60,000 bases of DNA from Membranipora membranacea. Its lineage: Eukaryota; Bryozoa; Gymnolaemata; Cheilostomatida; Membraniporidae. The stretch covers positions 13,828,001-13,888,000 of the forward strand of contig OU612068.1 in assembly GCA_914767715.1 (NCBI GenBank), written 5' to 3'. Below the pieces are notes generated by a model. The model was not told the DNA's origin and ran no database searches. It worked only from the letters and a program-made list of their open reading frames with translations. Positions 32,370 to 43,354 of this stretch are shown piece by piece (the first letter of the stretch is position 1; each line of letters opens with the position of its first letter). The position numbers and the translations under genes were made by a program.

Positions 32370-33935
32370 GTTTATATGTATTCACATCTCCATACAAAAA
32401 ATATGCCTGGAAGAATAATGTGCAGCCCATGAAGTTTGGCTTAGGCTTATCTGCACACCCCTAGATCTCCCTTGGCGATCATGATTTAGTCATCTGCAGA
32501 AAGTGGGATGTTTATGTAATTGGTGAAATGCTGTTTTGTATTATTTGTTACTTGCTCAACTAATATTGGAATTTATTTTGTTTTCATTTGAAAGCATCTT
32601 ATAAAGCACGTTAAATTACTAGTAATTGTCTACGTCAACAGGTGGTCATTTTAGTGAAGATATAATATGTGGAAAACAAAACACCTGTTTGGGTATGGTT
32701 ACTACACAGACATTATAGTAATAGCCACTGGTTATATATATTGTAGATGTTCGGGCGAACGATAAAGTGCAGCATAGCAAAGGACAATGGTAGAGCTGCA
32801 GAATTCATAAAGCGTAAGGAATATAAAGATAAATCACAATGTTACGAATGTGGGGTGAGTACTAGTAAGTAGTAAGTCTACGGGTTCATACTGTGGGTCC
32901 ACTAGCCAAATAGTGGGTGATGGGGCATCTCTGCAGTCAACCGCATAAAAGTCTGATTGCTTTGAACAATCCTGCTCTAAATATTTAGATATAGTATGCT
33001 CACTTCTACTAGATTCATTGTTGTAGCTCTAACTAGACAAAATAGACAGTCTGGCTTTGTTATGTTTCATTTTCAGTTATCTGATAATACGACTTTGGGA
33101 CCTCATACAAAGCAGGATTTGTGTCGTTTTTCTTTGAGAGAGAACAGCTAAAGACTCTGCACACTAAATATTTAGCACGTGTATTAGGTAGGGGTTTGAG
33201 ATACATGCACAGATGTCAACTCTGTTTGCCAATGTCTTGTGGGTCAATATTATGAACATTGGTATAACATCACAAAGATTTCATCACTTTGTAGGAGTCT
33301 GGTCACCTGAGCTACAAATGTCCGAAAAATATTTTGGGTGAACGAGAACCACCAGCGAAGAAAAAGAAGAAGAGTAAGACAGGAGAAGATAATGAGGATA
33401 GTGATAGTGACTTTGAGGGTGAGAAAGTAACTGTGATCAGGAAGACTCCATCGGCGGCTGCTGATAATACCTGAGACGCAGAAGGAGTCGCGACACAAAC
33501 TGCAAGCGTTCTGTGGAGACTGCAGCAAGGCTGCTTAGTGGAGCTTAAATTGTTATAGCTACAGGCATTCAAAGTAATGTATCCTGATAAGAGAACAGGG
33601 CATTCATATAATGCAATTTCTTTTTGGAAATCCATGTGAGATTGGGTTAAGCTCTTATATGGTACCATTGACAGAATAGTGCATTGTGGTATCCTATTTG
33701 GCACGTCTGCACTGGTATAAGAGGGCGGCCTTTTTATGAAGATAAACTAAGCAAGCAAAGTTCATGCGGTGTTGTTTATTGTCAACTAACCGAAAATAAT
33801 CGAACATCCGAGGAACATAGAGTATAGTTACTACTTCTTCTTTTCATACACATTTTACAATACGGTGTTGTTGTTCCTCTTAAATAGTAACCTACTATAG
33901 TTTCTGTAGTAGTGCAAGAATGTTTTTGACTGTTT
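32370..33935 (+). pseudogene. ZCRB1 3' half, copy 2 (exons 3 and 4 with flanks)
   Basis: Exon 3 (32749-32856) and exon 4 (33296-33475) are preserved, with open frames and good splice sites, and the knuckle is intact. Exons 1-2 (RNP2 and RNP1) are absent because the homology starts at GGTTTATATGTATT inside ZCRB1 intron 2. It cannot make a ZCRB1 protein. The downstream flank continues past the empty LINE site (~33935). Confidence 0.88.
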
Positions 33936-34469
33936 AGTATATTGCTTTGTCACATGAGGAAAATTGAAACTTAAAAAAATTCCCCAATAACAGTTTATCC
34001 ATTTAACCTGTCTGTCATAGTGCTAGATGTCAATGTCACTTTCTGTTACACCAGCATGTCAAGGTTTTCTGTTACTGCTGATGCAACTCGAAGAAGATAT
34101 ATGAAATTTTCAACCATTATGTGTCTATTTACGGCACACTAAGAAGATTATGACAAATCCTGGCATATAACCAAATCTTACTCTAAGGTTACTGTAAAAA
34201 AACAGAGAGAGTCTTGAGGTGTCCTCAATCCTCACACTTGGGATGTGTTGCATCCCTGAATCTACATTGCATCCTAGAAGTGTGAGGCCATAAATTACCT
34301 CCTAAATCTTCCAGCAAGGTGCCAGAAACTGAAACATGTCAGCATGTCAGCTATCAGCAGTGAGACATTGGCCAAAATGCTGTAAAGCTTAGAACCTATG
34401 TTGAGTGACACCTCAGAAATAACTGCTTGTTACATGGTGAAGTTAAAATGTGGTTGAACCTGACATTGG

Positions 34470-34477
34470 TATAAAAA
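34470..34477 (+). promoter_or_regulatory. TATA box of WAP gene 2
   Basis: GGTATAAAAACAG lies 73 bp before the ATG at 34543, identical in sequence and spacing to WAP genes 1 and 4. Confidence 0.75.
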
Positions 34478-34542
34478 CAGTGCAAATTTTTATCAGCTTC
34501 ACTTAATTACAAACAAAGAGGAGACAGTACACCAAACACAGT

Positions 34543-35401
34543 ATGAAGGTGGCTTATATTGCAGTGGTAGCCGTGTTGTGTCTGATACACAACTTTTATG
34601 AAGTTAATGGAGTTGGTAAGTGAACTTTATCTCTCAACATACTTCACTTCATTCTGTGAAAGAAGGACAAAACGCATATCATAGGTATTAAAACTGGGTC
34701 CCATTGCGTTTTAGGGACACTGCAAGAAATACCTGGTGTTAAAACAACCGAACATAATCTTTTCATCTTTATTGAGATCACAGTGCAAGGATATCTTTAC
34801 TTGTCATCAATCCTAGATCTCATAAGCTTGCCTGTCTGCATATATCGACAATGGCAGTTCCGAACCAGGTGTGTAATTGATAATCTCTTACTGATTCCGA
34901 CTAGAAAACTTTTTCCCTGTGAGGGAATTTCAGAAAAAAATTGAGTTCAATATAATACCGAATGTGTGAATTTATTTCATTCATAATTTACAACTAATTG
35001 CCATTTTAATTTGTAGATAGCCAATGGTTTACCTGTTTCTTTCCGCTCAATGTCCAGACTCTCATGTTACAAGTGAAGAGTATTTAAATATCTTCTTCCA
35101 CTAATAAAGTTTATTTTTTTCCTCTTTTTTCCTTCTGTTTTGGCACTAAATGTAAGACATTTCCCTCAAAATGATTAAGACTGCCAAATAAGGTATTACA
35201 AAAAGTGGACTTTGGGTCATGGCCTATGCACTACGCAAGCTTGATCGTTATGCTATTATGCTTTTAGATGGTTGTCCTCCTCCACCCACAGGCATCGTCG
35301 GCAACTGTCAATTTAATCCAGATGTGAACTGCCTGTCTGATGCTGAATGCTCTGCTGGTAGGAAATGCTGCCCATTTGGATGTGGGAGAACATGTCAATA
35401 G
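34543..35401 (+). CDS. Secreted single-WAP protein, chimeric (WAP gene 2)
   Basis: Exon 1, 34543-34615, encodes signal peptide MKVAYIAVVAVLCLIHNFYE as in gene 1. Exon 2, 35268-35401, encodes one WAP core: DGCPPPPTG, NC, NC, AEC, KCCPFGCGRTC, then a stop. The phase-1 intron joins in frame for 68 residues. The core has the classic acidic DAEC and no polybasic run. The intron changes ancestry at ~34845: the left side is unit A, the right side unit B (as at 37488). So the promoter/signal exon of one WAP type was joined to the WAP exon of another. A polyadenylation signal lies at 35454-35459. Confidence 0.75.
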
Positions 35402-36430
35402 AGCATGCATAATTCTATTTTATGACTAATGAAGTGTTGTTTGTTTTTATGAAAATAAAACGCAGCGTTGTCAAAATATTCATTGAATTGCTAAGTTTTG
35501 TTATGTACTGTAAATGAGAAAATGAAGATTAATAAGGATAACATCATAAAAAATAGCATTGAGAAAAGCACTCGAAACTTGTAAAAGCTATGAAACTCTG
35601 TAAACAAGAGTGAATACTGAAAAATGTGACTTTACAGTATATGTGAAAAGAAGCTAGTTATTATTATTATATTGGCTGTGTCACGACATGGTTGTCGATG
35701 AATAATTGCCATCTGATGGAGATAGTTTTTGGAATAATATGGTCGTGACACAAGTATGGTTTGGCAGGCGGGGACCTTGCCACGTTAGTAGTTTAAAAAT
35801 GATGTGCCGTCATTAGCAAAAATATTTGAAATACCTGACATAACAAACAAGGATCACTCTGGACACAACATGAAGAATAAAGGGAGGTGGGTGGAAAAGT
35901 TTTTTTAAATGATTTTAAATCACCAAGGAGTAACAGGGGACTGTACTCCTGTTGTTCCTATGAAATACTTCTAGCTATCGATATGATCTTTGTTGAGTAA
36001 AGGATAAAGAAGGAGAACCCCCTGATAACTTTACAATCAAGTATTAGTAGTGCTAACAGCCCTAGCCTGATGTCTTCTGTCGATCTAACGATTATTTTCA
36101 CACGGCAATCATTTAGGTTACCAATCAAGCGTATGAAACAAATTTACAAATTCGGTAACTGCATAAATTCCTCTGTGACAAACAAAATAATTGTCTTTTT
36201 TTCGGCACTATTCGGAAAACATTCCGCTACTGGAATGAAATAGACTGCCAATAATAGTGTTAAAAAAAAAAAATTCTGTAATCGGTATGAGATTATGAGA
36301 TTGTTAGGGACTTGTTAACAGACTTAAAATTAACATCAGATGTCTCATGACACGCCACATCCCGAAGGATGAACGGCAAAATATTAGTGCCTTAGTGGCA
36401 AGGCTGCAATATCTGTGCCAGGTTGCTCTC
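34845..36430. repeat. Segmental duplication unit B, copy 1 (~1.6 kb)
   Basis: It matches 37488-39090 nearly base for base, starting at CGACAATGGCAGTTCCGAAC and ending at GTTTGCAGGCAG. It contains a WAP exon and its 3' flank. 35402-36430 otherwise holds no gene. Confidence 0.85.
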
Positions 36431-36571
36431 TGTTTGCAGGCAGCTCAGAGCACATCCGGCTGCCCTGCCGGACTCGTATGCTGCTCTAATGGTTGTGGTC
36501 GGATCTGTACAACCCCAGAAGAAACATCGACATCGCCTTTACTTGATAAAATATTAATAATAAGTATTTAA
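36431..36571 (+). pseudogene. Half WAP exon (C-terminal part)
   Basis: QSTSGCPAGLVCCSNGCGRI and C TTPEET carry Cys 4 to 8 of a WAP core, closest to the second core of WAP gene 1. The N-terminal half is missing because unit B's end (GTTTGCAGGCAG) abuts directly. The 3' flank resembles other WAP genes. No signal exon is attached in phase. Confidence 0.7.
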
Positions 36572-37373
36572 AGAACACATTCACACATCATTTATATCAA
36601 TTCTGCTATCAATACCATTACTTTTTTCAGTTTTTCATAATACTGTCTATTCGCTCATTTATAGATCTCAGAGGTTTTGTTTGTATTGACCGTTCAACCT
36701 ATCCCAGTCATCTCACTTGTGAACGGCACTATAATATGATGACTGAACTTAAAAATGGTTCAATTTTAACAGTAAAATGTTTACAGATTACAAAATATGA
36801 TAATTAATCTCAATCTCAATATGTCCCCCAGCAGCCAAATAAACTTCAGAGGAGCACTTTGTGGTGGAGCGCCCCTATAAACCCAATTCAGAATAAAATA
36901 ATCCTTTAAATTAGAACACTTCACTTCCAGTATATGTGTATAACATTTTTACCACTGACAAACTCAAACAAAACAATATAAATGTATTCTCAAAATAATC
37001 AAATTTTAGATTACAACATAATGAGTGCTTTTTTGGGATTTTTATCAAAAGATTAACCTCAAAATATGCAGAAGTCTTCCCTACTGACTGTGTCACTCTT
37101 GACAATCGGTTGGCAAAGATAACCCTCTCTTCCTGATGAGGTCACGAGAAGGGGGTTGAGGGTAGCAATGTTCTAACCTAGGTTGCGCCTCGGTGTAGGC
37201 TGGGAACGTTGACAACTCATGATTTGTTATGATCTAAAGGCTACAATGCTTCCTTTTCCTTTTCCTTCATGGACATTGCAAAATACCACACAACTGCAAC
37301 GTGCTACTTAAATCATTGCAATTTGTTGTAACAATCAATTTTGTTTTATAACAAGATCCTGAACACAGCTATC
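36572..37373 (+). other. Flank between WAP fragment and WAP gene 3
   Basis: No coding exon is supported. A block CTCTTCCTGATGAGGTCACG near 37129 recurs at ~46700 and, inverted, at ~47410, and belongs to the promoter region of this WAP type. Confidence 0.4.
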
Positions 37374-38046
37374 ATGAAAGTCATCACTGTCCAGATTGCC
37401 GTCTGTCTGTTTGTTGGTGTGATGCTGACTGTGTGTGAAGCTGGAGGTAGGGCTGCACAGACCTGGACTAGTAGGGACCTGCCCAATCTCGACAATGGCA
37501 GTTCCGAACCAGGTGTGTGATTGATAATCTCTTACTGATTCCGACTAGAAAAATTTTTCTCAGTGAGGGATTTTCAGAAAAAAATTGAGTTCAATATTGA
37601 TACCGAATGTGTGAATTTATTTCATTCGTAATTTACAACTAATTGCCATTTTAATTTGTAGATAGCCAATGGTTTACCAGTTTCTTTCCGCTCAATGTCC
37701 AGACTCTCATGTTACAAGTGAACAGTATTTAAATATCTTCTTCCACTAATAAAGTTTATTTTTTTCCTCTTTTTTCCTTCTGTTTTGGCACTAAATGTAA
37801 GACATTTCCCTCAAAATGATTAAGACTGCCAAATAAGGTATTACAAAAAGTGGACTTTGGGTCATGGCCTATGCACTACGCAAGCTTGATCGTTATGCTA
37901 TTATGCTTTTAGATGGTTGTCCTCCTCGACCCACAGGCATCGTCTCCAACTGTCGCTTTGATTCAGATGTGAACTGCCTGTCTGATGCTGAATGCTCTGC
38001 TGGTAGGAAATGCTGCCCATTTGGATGTGGGAGAACATGTCAATAG
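37374..38046 (+). CDS. Secreted single-WAP protein (WAP gene 3)
   Basis: Exon 1, 37374-37446, encodes a different signal peptide (MKVITVQIAVCLFVGVMLTV, then CEAG). Exon 2, 37913-38046, encodes DGCPPRPTG, NC, NC, AEC, KCCPFGCGRTC and a stop. The phase-1 intron gives 68 residues. Exon 2 is almost identical to WAP gene 2. The intron is uniform in ancestry here, so this is likely the donor arrangement for gene 2's second exon. Differences between the two mature cores cluster before Cys3 (Gly-Asn to Ser-Asn, Gln-Phe to Arg-Phe, Asn-Pro to Asp-Ser). AATAAA lies at 38099-38104. Confidence 0.75.
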
Positions 38047-39090
38047 AGCATGCATAATTCAATTTTATGACTAATGAAGTGTTGTTTGTTTTTATGAAAA
38101 TAAAACGCAGCGTTGTCAAAATATTCATTGAATTGCTAAGTTTTGTTATGTACTGTAAATGAGAAAATGAAGATTAATAAGGATAACATCATAAAAAATA
38201 GCATTGAGAAAAGCACTCGAAACTTGTAAAAGCTATGAAACTCTGTAAACAAGAGTGAATACTGAAAAATGTGACTTTACAGTATATGTGAAAAGAAGCT
38301 AGTTATTATTATTATATTGGCTGTGTCACGACATGGTTGTCGATGAATAATTGCCATCTGATGGAGATAGTTTTTGGAATAATATGGTCGTGACACAAGT
38401 ATGGTTTGGCAGGCGGGGACCTTGCCACGTTAGTAGTTTAAAAATGATGTGCCGTCATTAGCAAAAATATTTGAAATACCTGACATAACAAACAAGGATC
38501 ACTCTGGACACAACATGAAGAATAAAGGGAGGTGGATGGAAAAGTTTTTTTAAATGATTTTAAATCACCAAGGAGTAACAGGGGACTGTACTCCTGTTGT
38601 TCCTATGAAATACTCTTGCTATCGATATGATCTTTGTTGAGTAAAGGATAAAGAAGGAGAACCCCCTGATAACTTTACAACCAAGTATTAGTAGTACTAA
38701 CAGCCCTAGCCTGATGTCTTCTGTCAATCTAACGATTATTTTCACACGGCAATCATTTAGGTTACCAATCAAGCGTATGAAACAAATTTACAAATTCGGT
38801 AACTGCATAAATTCCTCTGTGACAAACAAAATAATTGTCTTTTTTTTTCGGCACTATTCGGAAAACATTCCGCTACTGGAAGGAAATAGACTGCCAATAA
38901 AAGTGTTAAAAAAAAAATTCTGTAATCGGTATGAGATTATGAGATTGTTAGGGACTTGTTAACAGACTTAAAATTAACATCAGGTGTCTTATGACACGCC
39001 ACATCCCGATGGATGAACGGCAAAATTTTAGTGCCTTAGTGGCAAGGCTGCAATATCTGTGCCAGGTTGCTCTCTGTTTGCAGGCAGGCC
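37488..39090. repeat. Segmental duplication unit B, copy 2
   Basis: Partner of 34845-36430. Its right end GTTTGCAGGCAG is joined to unit A copy 2 at ~39091, whereas copy 1 is followed by a WAP half exon. This junction is one recombination point of the array. Confidence 0.85.
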
Positions 39091-39439
39091 TCTAAACCAA
39101 CTTAAACGGAAAGATGCTGAAAATGTCAATTTTTCAGATTGAGTGTTCGATAAAGTACATTCCAATTTCCAATACATGCCAAATATATGTGTGCAGTATT
39201 AAAAGATAAACTTTCAAAGTAGGCAAATGTCTTCACCACAAGTTGGATCCAATTTGCCTGCACTTGAAAGCAGCCTTTTGTAATAGCCAATATTCATATT
39301 CACACTTGTCAACAGGAGGTCAACTTTTGAAAATAGAGGCAGGTGCGGAACACAAATACCAGTTCAGATGGCCAGGCTTCGTAACCTATGTGCAATGTGT
39401 ATGTTGTGGTGACCTTCGCAGGCTATATAATTTAAGTTG

Positions 39440-39545
39440 TTTGGGTCAACGATAAAGTGCAGTATAGCAAAGGACATCGGTAGAGCTGCAGAGTAAGGAA
39501 TATAAAAACAAATAGTCACGATGTTACGAAAGTGGGGTGAGTTCT
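39440..39545 (+). pseudogene. Old ZCRB1 exon 3 relic, copy 2
   Basis: Counterpart of 28460-28575 with a further deletion (GCAGAG joined directly to TAAGGAATATAAAA). Confidence 0.7.
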
Positions 39546-40369
39546 AATGACGTCTCGTCACGGAACTCTCTTCAAGACGGCCTAGACCCTGTTATGTGTG
39601 ATGGTATTGGTGCTCCTCTTATAGAGTGGTGGACAACTACTCGCTTGAAAACGTGATTATGGACAATTCCTTCAATGATTTTCCTAGAGATTTGAATGTT
39701 GTTGGAGAGAAGTACTCTTTATTACACAGTTTGAAGAAGTGAAATTTATGGCTAGCTAATATTACCCAACCTCATTTGTATATATTTATTTATAAACTCT
39801 TGCCTTGGCCAGCTACAACATTATAATATACAATACAATGATAGTTTAATATTGATACACTATAATATATTTTTTGGCAAGCAGTTTTTATCAATTTTTA
39901 GTAGATTGCTCTGTCATGTGCCGAGGTATTGTGAAGTTTTCGACCGACAAACTATTAATTAACCTGACTGTCATAGCGTCATTGTGTCAGATGTCTATGT
40001 CACTTTCAAAATAATGTGTGTTCTGATGTTGAGAGAATATGGTATCAAAGCCAATATTATAGTCAGTAAGCCAGTGTTTTTATCTGTACAGTAAATAACT
40101 TTGTCATGTAAGGAAGTTTTGTAACACATGAAAATTACCAGGAGCAAACTTGTCAATTTAAACATCCTGTAGCAGTGTAAGATGTCTATGTAACTTTTGC
40201 TGTGAAATCAGGATGTTCTGATTCTCTTTTTCCATTGATGAAATCTGACCAAGACATAAACAGTGGTAGAGGAGTACTTCATAACTAAATACTCAGGGCT
40301 TCCTGTAAACAACATGTGAATAATCTCGGCATAGCACCAAATTTTGAAAAAAATTTTGATAACTAAATT

Positions 40370-40690
40370 TATATTAGGTAAATTCGCGCCCTCGGTATCT
40401 ATATTAAATAATCATTAATCATAATAATTTTCATGGGGAAATCCAACTGAATCCAACTTGAATTCAAGTTGTCTCCCTATTACCAATGAGGAGATAATTC
40501 TAAGTTTCATGTCAATATCATTGAAAAACCGTATACCTAATCATAAAATCTATTCAGTTGGATTTCCCCATGAAAATGATTACAATTAATGATTACCAAG
40601 GGCGCAAATTTATCTGATAGGTAAATTCGCGCCCTTGGTATCTATATTAAATAATCAATGGAAATCCCATTTTCATGGGGAAATCCAATA
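40370..40690. mobile_element. Foldback element, copy 2, rearranged
   Basis: It has the same arms as 29395-29660, but the right arm is interrupted and followed by a second partial left-type arm (GATAGGTAAATTCGCGCCCT, then TTTTCATGGGGAAATCCAAT). Three arm segments are thus present. This looks like local template switching at the hairpin. Confidence 0.7.
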
Positions 40691-40763
40691 ATAATGACAT
40701 AAATTTGGAGGATGGGGAGGGGTAGTGACACCCTGTAAAATAACCGCATGATGTGTTTTATTG

Positions 40764-40930
40764 GAGTCAGAAGTGGTCTGACGGTTAAGGGTATGGACTT
40801 GTGATCCAGGTTCGATTCCCGGCGCCGGCTGTCATTTCTGATTTGGCACTGGCACGCCATTCATCCTAGCCAGGTCTGTTCGGATCAGGACCATAAATAC
40901 AGGAGGTCTACTGTGTGCTTGCATGCAGTA
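40764..40930 (+). mobile_element. tRNA-derived SINE, copy 3
   Basis: Carried within unit A copy 2, nearly identical to 29743. Its GATCCAGGTTCGATTCCCGG is closer to the 14.1 kb copy than GATGCAGG is, so it preserves the ancestral base here. Confidence 0.7.
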
Positions 40931-41294
40931 TACGTGATGATGTAGTTTTATAGCAATTTTTGTTGCCAACCAGTAATTTGAATCAAACACCTCACTTAAT
41001 GCCCTGTATATTTATTGCAGATTGTTTGAGTTACCTGAGCTTATTAGTTAATGATGTTGATTCTGTGTGTTTGATAATTGTGTGGATTTACTTGTATCAA
41101 ACATTATTATGTAATGATTTTGAATTAACCTAGATTGTGCAGGCACTTAGACTGCCTTGTTTTATGAATTGAGAGCAGAGCAGTGTTCGACTTGAGAGAG
41201 AGTGGACCTGCACCAGCGTAAATAAAGATCTTTTAACCTTAAAGTACGAGCTAGTGAATATGTAGACAGCAATATATAAACGTTTTTAAGACTT

Positions 41295-42090
41295 TCACCA
41301 TGAACCTCCCTGCCTAAGACGGAGCGCCCTATTCGACAGAACAACCTTCATTTTTGTTACATCCCCATATATACGAAGTGCATTCTGGTAGTGAAAAAGA
41401 GCTTCATCAAGGTATCCAAATTCCTGCATAACTTGAGCACTGTTCTGCATAAGCGTTGAATTTTCAGGCTCTTTCTTGATAAGAGTGGTCAGCTGGTTGA
41501 TATACCAGCTCCTCAATCCTCTTTTAGTTTGCTGATTTACGTGTTCGAATCCACCACCTGATTTCCTGATAACCTCGCATATCGTATCCCGATCGGCTAC
41601 AGTCTTAGCCTGGGCTTTCTCAGCCTGAATGTCAGACAATACCTGAGTAACACAACTCGGGTCCTCGTTAATTCCCTCTCTCAAATTGTTAACTTCACTG
41701 CTAGGGAGATCGGTAGTTAGTTCTACTTCAGATTCTTCCAGTGCATTGTGAATCTCGAACAGACACCAAGCTCTGCGAATCGGAAGCGGGTCATCCCAAG
41801 GAGAGAGAACAGTAATACTTGGCCTATGTCTCTTATACTGTTCTTAAATGTAGGGTTAAACCAGTCAAAGTCTTTGGTGGAAATTTCATTCTGATCGTTT
41901 GTGAAGAGATCGAACCAGAAATAGGCATCTGGATGTTTGCTAGCGTACTGTTCCATCACTTCAGCGACCACGTCACTGAAAACATAACTCCAAGCGTGAG
42001 ACACAAAGACTGTCGCCTCAGATACAAAAGGTGTTCCAGTTGTGTCATTATTTGTGTCAATGAATTTCCGGATATACGGTTTCTTTGTTC
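41295..42090 (-). pseudogene. Truncated SHAW-TPR gene copy 2
   Basis: The 3' truncation point is the same as in copy 1, so the truncation predates the unit A duplication. The Trp codon that is a stop in copy 1 is intact here, but a 1-nt deletion in the VLLVLSPW segment (~41812) shifts the frame. At ~42090 the N-terminal ~55 codons are replaced by sequence (CACCCAGCGAGG onward) that in the parent locus lies upstream of the gene at 59773. This copy therefore suffered a ~0.9 kb deletion. Confidence 0.88.
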
Positions 42091-43350
42091 ACCTCCCACC
42101 CAGCGAGGCTTATACAAATATACCAATAGTATTGCTTTGAGCAGTTCGATCTTTGTGTCTTTCATGTAAAATATTTGACCCCTAGAAAAAGTCATCAACA
42201 ATGTGCGTATTTAATCAATATTCAATTGTTTACATGTATTAGTCATAGGAACCTATTAAAATTGTAATACAGAATAATATGTAGCAAAGTAATGATGACC
42301 TAAGACTAAGAGTGTTACTGTATGATCTCACTGGAAAAATATATACCTATATATTATAGCGCGGCTGTATATTTCAAAATTATTACAATATCGTAACAAG
42401 GAGTTATAGGATTTCTTGGTTGTACAATAAATGGCATGTCCGCGAAAGGTTGAAGGGTCCATTGAGTTCTGGATGAAGGAATGAATGCATAAGAGAGTTT
42501 GACCCATAGACAAGTTTGACCCATAAACATATAAACACTAATTTATACTTATTTGTATTTATACTAATAGTATTTACATGTTTGTGGCTTGTTCATCTAA
42601 AGCCCCATTCTCTCATCACCACACATTACTTTGAATGCTGGTAGTTTCAACAATGTGATCTCAATTTAACAGCCTATTCCCCAGTCTCAAAATTACAATA
42701 GCTATATCCGTACCAATATCGATATGTAATATAATTTGTACTGGGTAGTTACCAAAGTCAAGTGTTAATCCAAAATCAGACTGCACAAGTCTGAGCACAA
42801 GTCTGAGCACATTGGCTGACTCAATTTTTCATAAGTAATAGTGTTATCTGGTGAGTGAAGGAAGAATGACTGGGGTTGTCAGAGGATTTATACATTGCTT
42901 AAAGCAATTTTCAGTTTGGTTCTATGCCGGCGTTGGTCATGTCGTGTTTTCAGTGTGGCTTAAATATATAGATATTTATCTGCCGCATCATATATCTTGG
43001 TCAGATTGCATCAACTGTAAAACATGATCTTAACAATGATTTCACAACAAATGTGACACTGACACTGACATCTACATTGAAATATTTACAAGTTACAGAA
43101 ATTTCTTATATGATGATGTAATTTACTGCGAAGAAACAAAATACCTGCTTTCTCTCAGGGATTGTGGTCATGCAACCAGTTGCAAGGATGTAAAATATGA
43201 AGTTGCTGAGTGGCAGAAAAAAAATTGACTTTCAACATATTAGCTTGCATATTGCGAAAACAGTGGACTCTCGAATACACCTGATATTTTTCGCAACTTT
43301 TGCATAACGTCAAATGTGCTGTCCAAATGACCATTATTGTGGCCAAACAA
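42091..43350. other. Duplicated flank: parent SHAW upstream piece, then WAP flank remains
   Basis: 42091-42300 matches 59773-59990. 42460-43230 matches 31310-32260. No WAP exon or other gene is seen. Confidence 0.6.
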
Positions 43351-43354
43351 TGAG

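Larger units (their letters stand above)
28126..34843. repeat. Segmental duplication unit A, copy 1 (~6.7 kb)
   Basis: This runs in parallel with 39092-45830 at high identity and an offset of about 11.0 kb. Order inside: ZCRB1 exon 3 relic, foldback element, SINE, truncated SHAW-TPR copy (minus), flank remains of a minus-strand WAP gene, ZCRB1 exons 3-4 copy, WAP signal exon. The left border aligns CTAAACCAACTTAAAC with ~39095. The right border is at CCTGTCTGCATAT, after which this copy switches to unit B while copy 2 continues like the 26.4 kb locus. Confidence 0.85.

Noticed and set aside
32170-32430. 86-residue minus-strand frame, repeated at 43155-43415
   Set aside because: Lies in duplicated WAP/ZCRB1 flank, has no family similarity, and the repetition is explained by unit A.
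35219-35267. Start codon at 35219 for the WAP exon frame of gene 2 (same at 37864 for gene 3)
   Set aside because: The stretch up to 35267 ends in a TTTTAG acceptor and would give no signal peptide; upstream signal exons in the right phase explain the gene better.
36347-36430. Eight-Cys reading of the 36.4 kb WAP fragment using upstream sequence
   Set aside because: The additional Cys come from unit B, which is non-coding at 38990-39090, and the spacing does not fit a WAP core.
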